In this document: positions 23,594-35,515 of the stretch, piece after piece
How positions within the stretch are numbered: position 1 is the stretch's first letter
Layout: the number at the start of each line of letters is the position of its first letter
Assembly: GCA_918026815.1 (NCBI GenBank)
Contig: CAKJVC010000049.1
Span: forward strand, 806,001 to 870,000
Direction of reading: 5' to 3'
From: Chalara sp. BL73
Taxonomy: Eukaryota; Ascomycota; Leotiomycetes; Helotiales
DNA: 64,000 bases
The notes under the pieces: model-generated
Seen by the model: the letters and a program-made list of their open reading frames with translations, nothing else
What the model was told of the DNA's origin: nothing
Database searches by the model: none
Position numbers and translations under genes: made by a program

Positions 23594-24053
23594 TCATTCC
23601 TCGGGAGAAGTTGTTATGCAGTGATTCGAGGCACCCACAACATTAATACTTTGGAGGCTGAAGACAAAGCAGACAGGTCGAGAACGCCGAAAGTATTTTC
23701 AACAGTCAACTTACGGCATACTAAAGTCCAGGTCAGATGTTTTTGAGTGCATGGTATATCCTATTTTCACACATAAAATCCACGATAACTCTAGGCTTAG
23801 AACAGCAATCCTGCGTTACAGTTTCGTTAGTAACTCCTCCAATTTTTGGACCGATTTCATCAACTCCTCCGGTGTCTTTCACTCAAGATGATCAATCTTT
23901 CCAGTACTACCCTTCGCTTGGCCCATTTCTAAAGCGCCATCCTGCAATCCCCTCCTTAAAGCAAGCCGCATCTGGAGCCCCAATATACCCAGATTCCACA
24001 ACTGGTAGCGATTCATCAGCAGACATAGCAACAATCGGCCACAAATGAGCCAT
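23594..24053 (-). CDS. Candidate small three-exon gene, 100 aa
   Basis: Proposed exons 24053-23911, 23810-23715 and 23657-23594 sum to 303 nt in frame. Intron 1 (100 nt) ends with a perfect TACTAAC branch site 15 nt before GCAG. Intron 2 (57 nt) begins GTAAGT and ends TCTTCAG. The first exon reads MAHLWPIVAMSADESLPV and looks protein-like; the later exons are less convincing. No family is recognised. The open frame on the opposite strand could equally be noise, so this is a prediction from splice signals alone. Confidence 0.3.
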
Positions 24054-25085
24054 CTCACACTATTCGCCAGCCAAACCAAGCCAAGATAAAAAAACCCCTT
24101 TTATGGTGACATACTCAGTATACAAGAGACCTCCCGCCTCGATCTCACCTTTATCTATACTATTTTGTATATGAGTCATGCTCAGGGAAGTGTGAATCAC
24201 ACTGCGTTCGCCTTATCGTTGCGAGAAATTGGTTTCCCTTTCGGACAGCCAAAGCCTTAGTAGGCGTCCCAGAAACCGAGACAGCATGTTGTTTTGCTAT
24301 TTTAGCTCCTTAAGATAGGCTCTTGACCCCCCAGCTTCTACGTAGAAAACCAACAAAAGCAGTGCGATATTCATGATTTCAGCTTAATCTTTGGTTCTGA
24401 AGCGGATAACGAACTGTATGTTACGAGCAGCTTGATGAAGTTCATCAACTACAAAGTATGCCTGTTTCTTCTTAGTCCCCCCTTCTAGCCACACCGCCAT
24501 TCTTCATTATCTTTTGTCTGCACCACTGCCAAAATAATCCGAGAACGCGCCTAAACCAGCTCGAATCTACAAGTCTCCCACACCCCAAGCATACTCTCAC
24601 ATCAGCCTGACCGTACTCGACGTGGTGGCCGCCCATACCTCATGCTGAATAACAGTGTCATAATCCTCAAAAGGAGCTGAGGAGACCCAGACTGGGCACT
24701 ATGTGCGCGAGCGTGTTCGTGATGGCTAGCGAGTTGACAATTAGTGACTTTTGGATATCTCGCGTGGTTAAAGTTGGAATGGGTTGCGTTACAAATTGAA
24801 TGCTTGGTTTTGGCCATGGATGTGTATTTATTAGATGCCGCGTGCTACAGTTTCCAGGCCCCAGAAGATATTTTCCACAAGTACGGGTACCCTTTATACG
24901 ATAATAATTACGGTAGACAGAAGGCATTACGGAAGTGTGCTGTTTTCTAGCTTGGACTATCTATTCTCAACGTTCCTATGGCAACTATTAAACACACATT
25001 AGGTATTAACATGGCAGCATTTATGTGAGCTGGCCAACGGGTATTCTCGTAATTAACCAGAACTCCGGTTCAAATAATAAGCAAT
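24054..25085. other. Spacer, 1.0 kb
   Basis: 3' flank of IML1 and the possible promoter of the small candidate gene. Short unrelated frames only. Confidence 0.45.
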
Positions 25086-28000
25086 TCACCCTGTTTTCCC
25101 ATCACCTTCAGCAATACTACCTCTAGGGCTATTTGTTTCTGCCCGTATCCCATCATGTGAATGGGGCAGCTGAACGCTTGGTCGCCTACCCATCTGAGGC
25201 ATCGTGCTGCCTATCCCAGCCACACTGCTTAGACGAAATGGACTTGGACTTGCATCCCTCGCCAATATTCCTGGTGGTAGACCAAGGGTTGGAATGCTGC
25301 TGTCGAGTCCAATCCCATACTGACTTCTCATATGTGGAGGCGTTGCTGATGGTGGCGTAGCTTTTTCGAAGACTTCCTTGTAGAATGCTTCAAGAGTAGA
25401 CGCATTGTTGCAGAATGCCTCCAGTTCGTTCTTGACGCTTTGAGGAGTGACCATGGTGGTAGTCCATGCACTTAAAAGAGGAGGAAGAACCTCATTCGTA
25501 ACGGCTGGACGGATGATTGGCGAGGAAATGCCAGCCGTTGTTGGCTTTAGGGCAGGTGATGAAAAGGGTGACCCTGTTCTTTCATGCCCGGAGGGAATAC
25601 GACTATTGTGCTCGTGCTTTACAAAACGGTCTTGTTCCCTACTGGCAGCGGTTCGGTTGTTGTATAATCGATTTGCTAGGAGGAGAAAGTTACCATCATC
25701 GGTAATCTGTGCAAGAACGACGCCAGAACGATGGATGTATTGGGTATATTTGAAGTCAGGCCGGCCCCACGAGTATGTCACGTCTACATTGCTGGGAAAG
25801 TTGCGCGCTGATTCTATATCAAGAACAAAATTGAATTTCTTCATGATGGCTTTCTGATAGTAGTGACGACTGGTTGGGCTTGTTTGTGTTTGAGGAGCGA
25901 AAGAACTGATGTCGAAATAAGTCCGTGGTTGTCGCTCTGGAGGCTGCGCCGCTAGTTTTATAACATATGGACTCCTAAAAGGATGAATCTCCGCAATTGA
26001 ACATGCCTCGCCTATAGGTGCCTCAACTAGTCGAAGTCCATAGCGCTCCGCGGTCGTTGCCCATGACTCAATAGCATCTTCGATCAGTTTTGCAGTTACA
26101 CTCATCCAGTCGATGCGAATGTGATAGCAGTTATCAGGATTATGAAGTCGGTCGTAGTGAAGGTTGATTCGTTCAGGCCGATATGAACGTTTGCGGTGAT
26201 CTACATCATACTTCATAACCTTACTTAATGCGACTCTGGGCTTCTTCCCGCCGAACCCACTTGCTGTGGTAGGTGTAGTGGTGCCTGAATTCGAAGATCC
26301 CTCATCGTGGTTGGAACTTGATCTTGACCGCTCAGGGCGAGGAGACTCTCTTGACATATTTTCTGACATAGGCGTTGAAGGCACAGACGTATCCCGACGG
26401 CTCGACCCAAACCATCCGCTTCGACTTTCTGGGCGTTGCTTCGCAAACTCTCCTGTCACTTGGTAAAAATATTGTCCGTCTCTGAATGCATGCCTTTTTT
26501 CGACATGAACAAACAGCTCTATGTCCTTGTTTTCTTTTGCATTGTCCCTAGTATTTTCTTTCTCCTTCACTTTGTGTACATGATCTTTCGCCATGAGGAG
26601 ATTTCCAAACTCAACCGCTTCTTCTCGGGTATCTATATCTTCGAAGTTCTCTATCAACCAGGTTGTCATATCAGACCCAATGAAGCAATTATAATGCAGT
26701 CTAAAATGCCACCTTCGGTTTTGCATACGCACCCCGCCCCTCTCAATTGGAGCTTGGATGGCCTCTGCTAGTGCTGGAATATCGAGTTTCGCTTTCCGAA
26801 ACCGCTCAGATTCGATCAGCTGGCCACGTCTGGCAAAGGTCTCACCTTCAATTAGTGGAAGTGTCTCAAGCTCAGCTGTAACCACGATGGATGGATCTTC
26901 CGTCTTATAAACAATATCTAGAGGGTTTGGATCTTTGGTCTTCCTGGATGCCAAAGTCTGAAATCGACGCTCAGAAGGAGTGATCACTCTATGGCGTTGC
27001 CACAACTGTGTGATCTTCTTGATTCCCTCTAGACGAACTTCTTCTTCATCATCCCCGCCGTGACGTCTGTGAGATTGCGTAGGACGCTCTACAGGGATCA
27101 ACACGAAACGTGCCCGCCAGAAGCGTAGATTCTCCGACATCTCATCATCAAAACCTGCGATGAAGGAATCAACGTAATTCCAATTATACTCCTCCTTTGG
27201 CTTGCCAAGAATGATTTTATGCGACTCATAAGTTTGTGCCAAGGTTGTGCGAATTGCAGGATTATATATTGTTGGAATAACAGAACCAGGACTATTTTTG
27301 GTTGAGGCAGTTGGCTTTCGAACAAACATATTAACTTCTATCTCAGTTCCGTTGACACACGATAGCTGATGTATCGTATTGCCCATTGACATGAAGACAC
27401 TGGCGCCATCCTCTGCTATACAATCTCGATCGAACACGTTCGCAATTCTGATGAATTTCTGGCCGAGTGCCAGCGCAACGGCAGGACCTACTACAATCTG
27501 AAAGCCTTGAGAAAGTCGCAGGCCTACTAATTCCCGAAGAAAATCCTCCCTGCTCTTTGGGATTTCATTCATATCATCATCTGGATTTTGTGATATGTTA
27601 TAAGGTTTCTGCTCATATTCTGTATTGAGCTGGGTTCTTGTTGGGAAGTACTCGGTTGTCAGTGGCACAGCAGCGGGAGAGCAGAGCGATTTCCATTTCA
27701 TTGTCTTCGTAAGAACCGGCCTAGGAAACACATGCTGCCAGCGTCGGTACTGACTTGGCCCAATAGCATCATTCTCTGAAGGATTTGAGGGGTTCAGCAC
27801 ACTAAGCCAAGGCGATAAAGCTGTCGTTGGTGATAGTGTTGTTGGAAGCTCTGGTACAGAACCCGCCAAAAGCTTTGATTTATGCAGCTTCTGAGAGTCA
27901 TCTTGGCGCAAATACTGTAATAGATGCCCTTGCTCGGGATCACCGTGTCGATCATTTGTCTCGTAGTAAGATCCGAGAACCGATCTGGATTTTGATTGAT

Positions 28001-30888
28001 TGGTTGAGTCAAGGCTTTGAAGTGCGCCTTTGATGGTCAACGGGCGCGTAATTGGTGTTGATGCTTTCACGACAATTGGAACTTCAGGCGCTTTTGCTTC
28101 TAATGGAGGAGCTCCCGTTTTTGGTTTGGACTGATCGCTTTGTGAGGAGGCAGGGCGTTCCTGGGCCTGTGCCATAGAGCTATTGAGTAAATGGTTGGTT
28201 ATAGTATTAGGTGTGAGTTTTTGAGTTTCTGATAGTTTGTGATGAGAAGTTGAAGGTGTATCTGCGCTCACATTCTCCATCTGAAGCTCAGCAGTTGTCG
28301 CCTTTGGCGCTGCAATTCCAAATCCAAATTTTCCGAGGCTGATTTGACGTCCGAACTTCGGGGGCTTGAGAGGGGATAATCTGTTAGGTCCACTATTGCT
28401 TACGCTTTCTTTCCGCGGCTTGATAAACTCGTCGGGATTGTTATGATGGGATTTCCTTCGGTTTGTTGGTGATGCATCCAGGAAATTTGAACCTTTACTT
28501 CCGCCATGGCCATCAGAAAATGATGTTCCGAATACCTTTGGATCATCGTCAAGTAGTTTTCTCGCTGCTTCCTCACTACCTGTTTTAAATGATCTCCTGT
28601 TCTCAGCTCTTTTTCGGCTACCAAGGGGATCCTCTACCAACTCTGCTCTAATCAGATCAAAAGAATCGAGAACCTTGAAAAATGCCTTTTCGTTGGATTC
28701 CGATTTGCGGTCGACTAGTGCTTTAGAAGGGCCGGCGACGAATTCTGATAGAGCCGAATATACTTTGTCACGCGTTATTAGGCCGGGCTTGTCAGCACGA
28801 GGTTGACTTCGGCTGGCTGATTCCCGAGATCTAGCAGGCATCTGAGAAAATATAGAATCATGCTGTAATGGATTGACAGAAATTTCAGTCATAACGCTCT
28901 CCATGACACTAGCCATCTCCATCTCATACATCTTGCAACGAACTGCAAAGTCATCCAAACGCTTAGAACCAGATCGCTTGAGAAATTTCCCTCGAGCTGA
29001 ATGACTCTTTGTGATTGAAGTCGTGAGCCGCATCTCTTGTTTTGCGCCAGTCCAAAAAGAGACATCAATCCAATGAGGAATAGCATGGTTCCATTCACTA
29101 GGAGGATCAACTGTATGGGATGATCCAGAGCGCAAGGTCCGATCTGGCAAAGAAGCTTTTGTAGGTGATAGCGAATCATTTAGAGACGAAAAGCTGGTTC
29201 CAAATATCGCCGCATTTTGGCGAGGTGTGCTATCCTCACTACGAAGATGCTTGTAATGCAAAGTTTCCTGGAATGCAGAATACTGAGGATTTCGATATCG
29301 AAAGAGAGGCACCGAATGAAGTGGCATTTTTGGTAAGCACACCAAATCAATTCCAATGCCATTGCCAATCAGATTTTCTGTTGTCAGCCTCAATGTTTCA
29401 TAGTCGACCTCAAATCGTCCAGGAGATGGAGTGATAACCACGATGGAAATCCCAGTCCTCATAAGGTCTCGATCAATATAGTCGTGGGCGAATTGAGAGG
29501 AAGCAAGATTGATGGCTTCGAGTACATTCCCATACATGGCTAGAGAGGGCTCAGCCTCTACCTGCGTGCCAAGCACGCCCCTTGTACTGATACTTGGGAG
29601 TTCAGCATTGGGCCTGCTGATAGTCTCGATACGATACATGGATATGTCTTTACGGAAGAACTTGAACTCGCGCTTCAGTTGATACAGAATCGTTGTCCAT
29701 AACCCACTCGACATCTCGCTCACAACAACGCGGTAGAAGTCCTTGTAAGGTCTCTTGTTGCCATCAATTTGAATACCCGTATGGTAAGAGCTATCATGCA
29801 TATGTGTCGCGAGCTCAGCAGTAATCCCGGTGTCATATTCGACTCTTGTGAAAAGGACAATGCTGACGAGATGTTTGACTTTCAAAGATACCCACTTCTT
29901 AAAAAGAGCAGGAAGGAAGCCATTAATTACCTTATTGAACATGATCTCTCCAGAGCCTTCAGAATCAAAGTCCCACATTTCCCTGGACATCTGAATAAAC
30001 AACACATAACGTGCAGATTCGCTACGGAATATTGGTTTTGTAGTTGTTGCAAAGAAGGCAGACTGAACTTTGCGCCCATCCAAGTAAACAGCTGAGACAT
30101 GTGCCTTTATGGTGCCCATGAACAAAATTTTTTGGCCCTTATAGACTGTTTTGTTACTTAAGTCTCCAACGGCTAGTCTCCACATGTCAGAACGAGCGAG
30201 ATACTCGTCTTTGAAAGACAACTGCACATGAGAAGCGGCGCTACTGGCAGGATCAGCCTATCATCGCGATTAGTCCGGGAATTTGATATATGGAATTTTG
30301 ACGAACTGTGGTAAGCAAAACATTGGAACGATGTTTGAAACAAAAAACATCTGCAATGTGCTTAGCAACCGAGATTTCCAGAGTTGGATGTTTCGTTTTT
30401 AGCTCTTTCGGCATATCTCTCGCAATGAACAGATACCATGTCCCGAAACCAGCATCGTGCTTGACACCATAAAGGATAGGGCTCTTAGGATTTGATTTGC
30501 TCCGTTCACGATATGATTTAGCTGTCCCAAGGTTATCGGGGTCTTTTCGCAAACTAACAGTTTCCTGAAAGTCACGGACACCAGAGTCTGCCTTTAAGGC
30601 AACAATTGCTATAAGATCTCCAGGATTAATCTCAGGAAACAGATCCATATTGAGGACCACTTCGTCCTTGGAAAAGGCTTCATCGTGTACCCATAAATTA
30701 CACCTCCTCTCAATTGGTGTCTTCAATGGAACGGGAGCATACTGGGCCGTGCCAGTGTCCGAGGACACACTGGCCGGACGGCTATTATGATTGGTAGAGG
30801 AGGAACTCAGACTCCCGCTGCTGACCTGCCGCAAATGGGAGCCTCGAAAGGTTCCACGCCGAGGGGTAGACGGCAGGATCCTGGACAT
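25086..30888 (-). CDS. IML1: Iml1/DEPDC5, GATOR1 (SEACIT) subunit
   Basis: Vacuolar-membrane scaffold of the GATOR1/SEACIT complex, which with Npr2 and Npr3 stimulates GTP hydrolysis on Gtr1 and so lowers TORC1 under amino-acid limitation. Two exons (30888-30307, 30257-25086) flank a 49-nt intron with branch CTAAT; 1917 aa. The N-terminal Iml1 domain carries CNLWVHDE and, after the splice, LSFKDEYLARSDMWRL. A DEP domain at about residues 1360-1460 includes WHFRLHYNCFIGSDMTTWLI and ends near HAFRDGQYFYQV. The C-terminal part (TYFDISSF, FVLDIESARNFP) matches the family. Ser/Pro-rich linkers at 500-900 explain the length above yeast (1584 aa). It faces URB1 across 283 bp. Confidence 0.96.
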
Positions 30889-31171
30889 CGGGAGGCATCA
30901 GACACTACGTGATGTGTCTAACTCATGATTCAATTCAATTACAAGCTATTTAATGATGCATGTTGATACAAAGTCTTGAGAGAGGACTAGCTCCGTGGCA
31001 CGACTCCACGTGCATGGGGCCCACATTTCTTGGCGAGTGCAGAATGCCGGGCGGTGAACAGCAGACCCATAGAAAAAGTTGAGTAAGTCGTGAACCTTTC
31101 AAATTCGCATGCCAGAGTTCCCGGCACAGAGCTGTGGTGGTTGTCCTGACCAACATCGCCAACATAAAGCA
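30889..31171. promoter_or_regulatory. Divergent promoter IML1 / URB1
   Basis: 283 bp separate the two start codons. CCACGTGC at about 31007-31014 contains CACGTG, an E-box core. Function is inferred. Confidence 0.5.
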
Positions 31172-34100
31172 ATGTCTAAGCGGCTTGCAGAGGATACTGG
31201 AGACGGGGATCAGGCATATTTGAAGCGACAGAAAATATCCTTCGCCAGCAATGTCCAGACTCCCAACCCCGCAGAAGACATTCGTTCTGCTCGAAAGCTT
31301 AGTCAACTCCTAGTATTTGACCAAGATGTTCCACGATCTAGGCATGGTAGGCTCTTCTAATTTGACCTCAATCTTACCTTGTGGCTTACGCATTCTAGCA
31401 ATTCAATCATTCAAAGTATTTTTGGAAAGCATTGCCAATGTCGAAAATGAAACCACTACTAAGGTCGCTATTCTTAAGGAGTTCCTTGAATCACAAATAC
31501 CAGCAGAGGGTGATGAATCGGCGGTCTACTTGGGAGACTTGGTTCGGACATGGAGTTTTGCATCTCAATCGAACACCGACGTTCTTCTTTCTGCCGTGCC
31601 TTCGATCTTTGCATTACTTCTCAAGGCGCTTTCAAATATCCTTGATCTAAAAGATTATGGTCTTCGAATAGGGCGGATGCTACTTCAGAAACCTCAGCAA
31701 GAGCTGATATCACGGGGGCTGACAGCAAGCAAGGCAAAGGAATTCATAATATCACCAGCACTGCGGCTGCTGCGAGAAATTGTTACATTTGATGGCGGCT
31801 CCTTGGCTAAGCATGTATTCCGAACTAGGGATGAGACATTTAAAGGGTTATCAAGAGATCTTGGTATAAAAAACTCTGGGGATGGCGCGGAAGATCGAAA
31901 GAAACCATCTGTACGGACGAACGCGCTGCGACTCATACTTTCGTTACTCAAGTTTCTTCCTCTGGAATCCAAGCGAGAACTCCTGAATCAACGAGACATT
32001 GTAAATGCATTGATTCGAAACATCAGGGAGGATCCACCATTTTTGATTCGTGAGATATTGGAAGGATTGACAAATTCTGTACTGAAGGATGAATTGCTCC
32101 CACGCGACGCCAAGACGAAAGTTGTTAATGCCAACTCTTTGGCACGAATCGCTATGCTTTACAGGTACCATCAACCTGATGAGGAATTGGAAGATAATCT
32201 GGCTACAAAATCTGTCGACAAAGTAGCTCATAATTTTCTGGTATTGGCATGTACATCGCCTAATATCGGCATTCTAAATCGGCAAGCTGGTTATTATCCT
32301 CGAGGTGTCGATCCAGACGAAATTCATAACGCAAGTGTAGAAGAAAGATTCATCGATTTAGGGATTGACAATATTGAGTGGATGGACAAATTCGCAGAAA
32401 CTGTTCCTGTCCGTAACACTATCTTGTCAGAGTTTGTTCAAGAGTTGCGACCCTGGTCAAACATGCAGCAAAGCGACCTCTTGTTAGCTATTTTCAAGTC
32501 AGCCCCTGAATTGATTGCTGGTTATTTTATCGGCAAGAGGGATTTCTCCTTCGAGCCGAAGCTCACTGCAACCTGGATTGGATATGCTGCTTTGATTTTC
32601 TCCACGCTACAGCTCCCAATCCCAGAATACTTCGGACACCCAAAGCAATACGCACGACTACCACCGCCTACCTCTATTGTTTTGGAGAACATCCTACCTC
32701 AAGCTCTGAGTCAGAAAGTCTTGACGCGTTGTCTCAGCCATTCCAATAACCTTGTCACATTTTTTGTAGTGCGTCTGCTCTGTGTCTCACTCATTAAGCT
32801 CAGAGACATCCTGAAGATGTATCATGAAGCTGATCAAGGATCCAGAAATATCTGGGCTCAGGCAGCAGATAGACTTGTCAGTGAAATCTGTCAACGCTAC
32901 CCTTCGATAAAGGATGTGATTAGCAGTTTTCGGAATATTTCCAAGACGGATTTGATGCAACGAGAAGCGATCACTAAGCTTTTGGTACTCTATTATGAAG
33001 TTATACCTAGAGTTGCACTAGATGCAAAATTTGATGTATCAAGTACATTGAGCGAAGTTCTTCTAACCATGGATGAGACAACAAATACACACCAAGACCG
33101 TGTGGTGCGCTTTATGGAATTAGCAAATCTATTCCAATTTGCTCACCTCTCCCCTGGTATGCGCTGGTTTACAAAAGCTGGAGGTCTAACGATATCGCCA
33201 TTTATGGCTATGTTGAAGCTGTTAGCTGGAGCACCACCCGGATTCCCGTTGCTCAAATTGAGATCTGTTATTGAATCTGTTGTGACAGAGCACCGAATCT
33301 TTCAATCAAAGACATCTTTGTCAGCTTTAAATACCTTCGTTATTAGGTTGCGAGGACTTCGTGGCGATAATGCTGGAATAGTTTGGGAATTTCTGGACGA
33401 CTGTGTTTCAAGATGCGCAGCCAACCCTGTCAAGTATATATTTGCACTCGAGGAGCTTCAGTCAGACACGCACAAATCTGAGGACGGGAATTCGCCTGTT
33501 AGTCTGGTGACACTCGCAATGGCTGAACAGTGGCTGTTCTTGCAAAAAAATGTTGACCGGGAAGTGCTTAAAGACGTTGCTGACTTCTTAACTGCGCATT
33601 TGGCAGGATCCCTTCAAATAAAGGAGGACAAAAAGGTGCTCAAACGTGCAATCCAAACCCTGATATCCAATACTGAAGACTCCTCGATTCGTGTCATACT
33701 AGAACACACTCGAAAGCTCGTGGACAATATTGACGTGGCCCACCTAGATGAGGAGGGCTCCAAAATACTGGAGCTGAATGAGAAGAGTCATACTGTAAGT
33801 AAGTCGGAAGATATTATCTTGGAGGACCTTTTAGGTAGCCCGGAGGCGGAGAAAGAAGACAACAACGCTCTGACTAGATGGGCCATGAAAGAAGTTGATG
33901 AAGTCATTGAGGCTGGCCATGCCTCTGCCCTTGTCAAACTGCTTTCATCGAAACACCTCGGTGTTCGCAAAGAAGCTGTCACAAATATATCCAAGTTCTC
34001 GGCAAAACTCAAAGAGTCCTCTTATGAGGAGAAGGAGCAAATTTGGTTGCTGCTCGCTGAAGTTGTGGAAACTGCTAAGAAATTGGTTGATCAAGAACCA

Positions 34101-34646
34101 CTCCCAAACATCATTTCTTCATTCGCCTCAAGCGCTATCGCAGTTGTGAATGATCCACTACACTGCCTCTATCCAAAGATCAACAAATTTCTATCACAAG
34201 GGCCGGCTTGGGACGTAGATAAAGTTCCTCTAATGTACAAAATCTTAGACGAGGCGCCAAGCTTGGATGATGCCCATTATCTAGAGATTGCATGGCTCTT
34301 AAATTATATGGCCGATGGATTGCAAACTCCCGCCGACATGTCCATCTTTCGCAAGAGGCGTGTATTTGAGAAGCTGTTTTCCTTATACAACAACCCATAT
34401 TTGGCTCCAGGACTACGAGATAAAATCCTTCGAATTTTGTACAAAGCAACCACTATAGAGGGAGGCAGCACTACGCTTATAACTCGTTTTAGTAGTGTGA
34501 CATGGCTGCAAGCACAGGATGCTTTGATAGGTGGCACTACACTTAAAGCTTTGTTGCAGAAGATATTGGAGTCAAGTGATCGGAGAAGAATACAAGGTTG
34601 GAGCAGGCAAAGCGCTACGGAACTAGAGACACTTGTGACGATTTAA
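31172..34646 (+). CDS. URB1: Ribosome biogenesis protein Urb1/Npa1
   Basis: Nucleolar factor of early pre-60S particles that acts with Npa2, Nop8, Rsa3 and Dbp6. Exon 1 (31172-31346) encodes MSKRLAEDTGDGDQAYLKRQ with a likely nuclear signal. A 52-nt intron follows; exon 2 (31399-34646) is uninterrupted; 1140 aa. The body is an alpha-helical repeat solenoid, with the Npa1 N-terminal domain around FKVFLESIA, LREIVTFDGG and LLKFLPLESKRELL. A large downstream frame appears to start at 31317, but that ATG lies in exon 1 in another frame. The protein is shorter than yeast Urb1 (about 1760 aa); the usual C-terminal region seems shortened, with a clean stop after LETLVTI. Confidence 0.9.
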
Positions 34647-35515
34647 AAATCTATGATACCCAAATGTTAATCAATCATGATTGGCGAAAAGCTGCCTTTC
34701 ATTGTTATTTCGGATAGATATCAAAACCTGAAATTATGCAAATGAACTGTTCATGGCTTTATCTAAACTTCTGAGACATCTAACGGTGCTTGCAGGTACT
34801 CTGCAGCGAGAAAGAACAGCAGGTAGAAGTTCCTTGTCTCATGAAATGCGACCAATGGTCAAAGGCGATTCGAACATAGAAAAATGTATTCAAGCATAAT
34901 TTTTAGGATATAGATGACCTTTTAACTTTCCACTGAAATCGAAGTGAATACTTAGCTCCAAGAGTGAGGAAAGTACTGTTCCTTTCTCCACGGGTTCTTG
35001 TGGAACTTCAGGTGAGCCTTGCGCTAAAATTTAGCGTACTTTTGATCTTGGCGAGCAGTGAGCAACCTCATATTTCAATTCGCCTGATTCCTGGTATCTT
35101 CCATTCACAAATCTACATATTCAAAGCTACCTATTTGTGTCAAAGTTGATGATATACTCTGCGAATCTCAGACATTCCATTTTTGACTATCGGGATATTA
35201 CTCGTTTTGCGCATCATCTCCACCCTCCCCCCTCAGCAGCCAAGTAGAACTTACTCTTCAAGCACGACACCACTCTGTCCTTTAACTCGCATTCTACATA
35301 CTCTTCTTCTTGGAAACTCCTCTACACGAAATTCCCCCAAATCACGCCATATATTGGAAGCTTGTTCTCGGACACAGCAGAACTGGTTGAACTGTGCGAT
35401 AGCGAAGAGTCAGCTCTGAGAATTTCCCAGCACAGTGCTTCCCAAATCTTATAGCGCTCGACGAAGCGGATGACCTCTGAAAATCTGCGTTGCATTTGAG
35501 AACACGCCATACAAT
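34647..35515. other. Spacer, 0.9 kb
   Basis: URB1 3' flank, then the promoter and 5'UTR of the 4E-T-like gene. It has a C/T-rich tract at about 35215-35235. No gene recognised. Confidence 0.5.

Noticed and set aside
31317..34646. Start of URB1 at 31317
   Set aside because: That ATG lies within exon 1 in another frame; splicing 31347-31398 gives the correct N-terminus from 31172.
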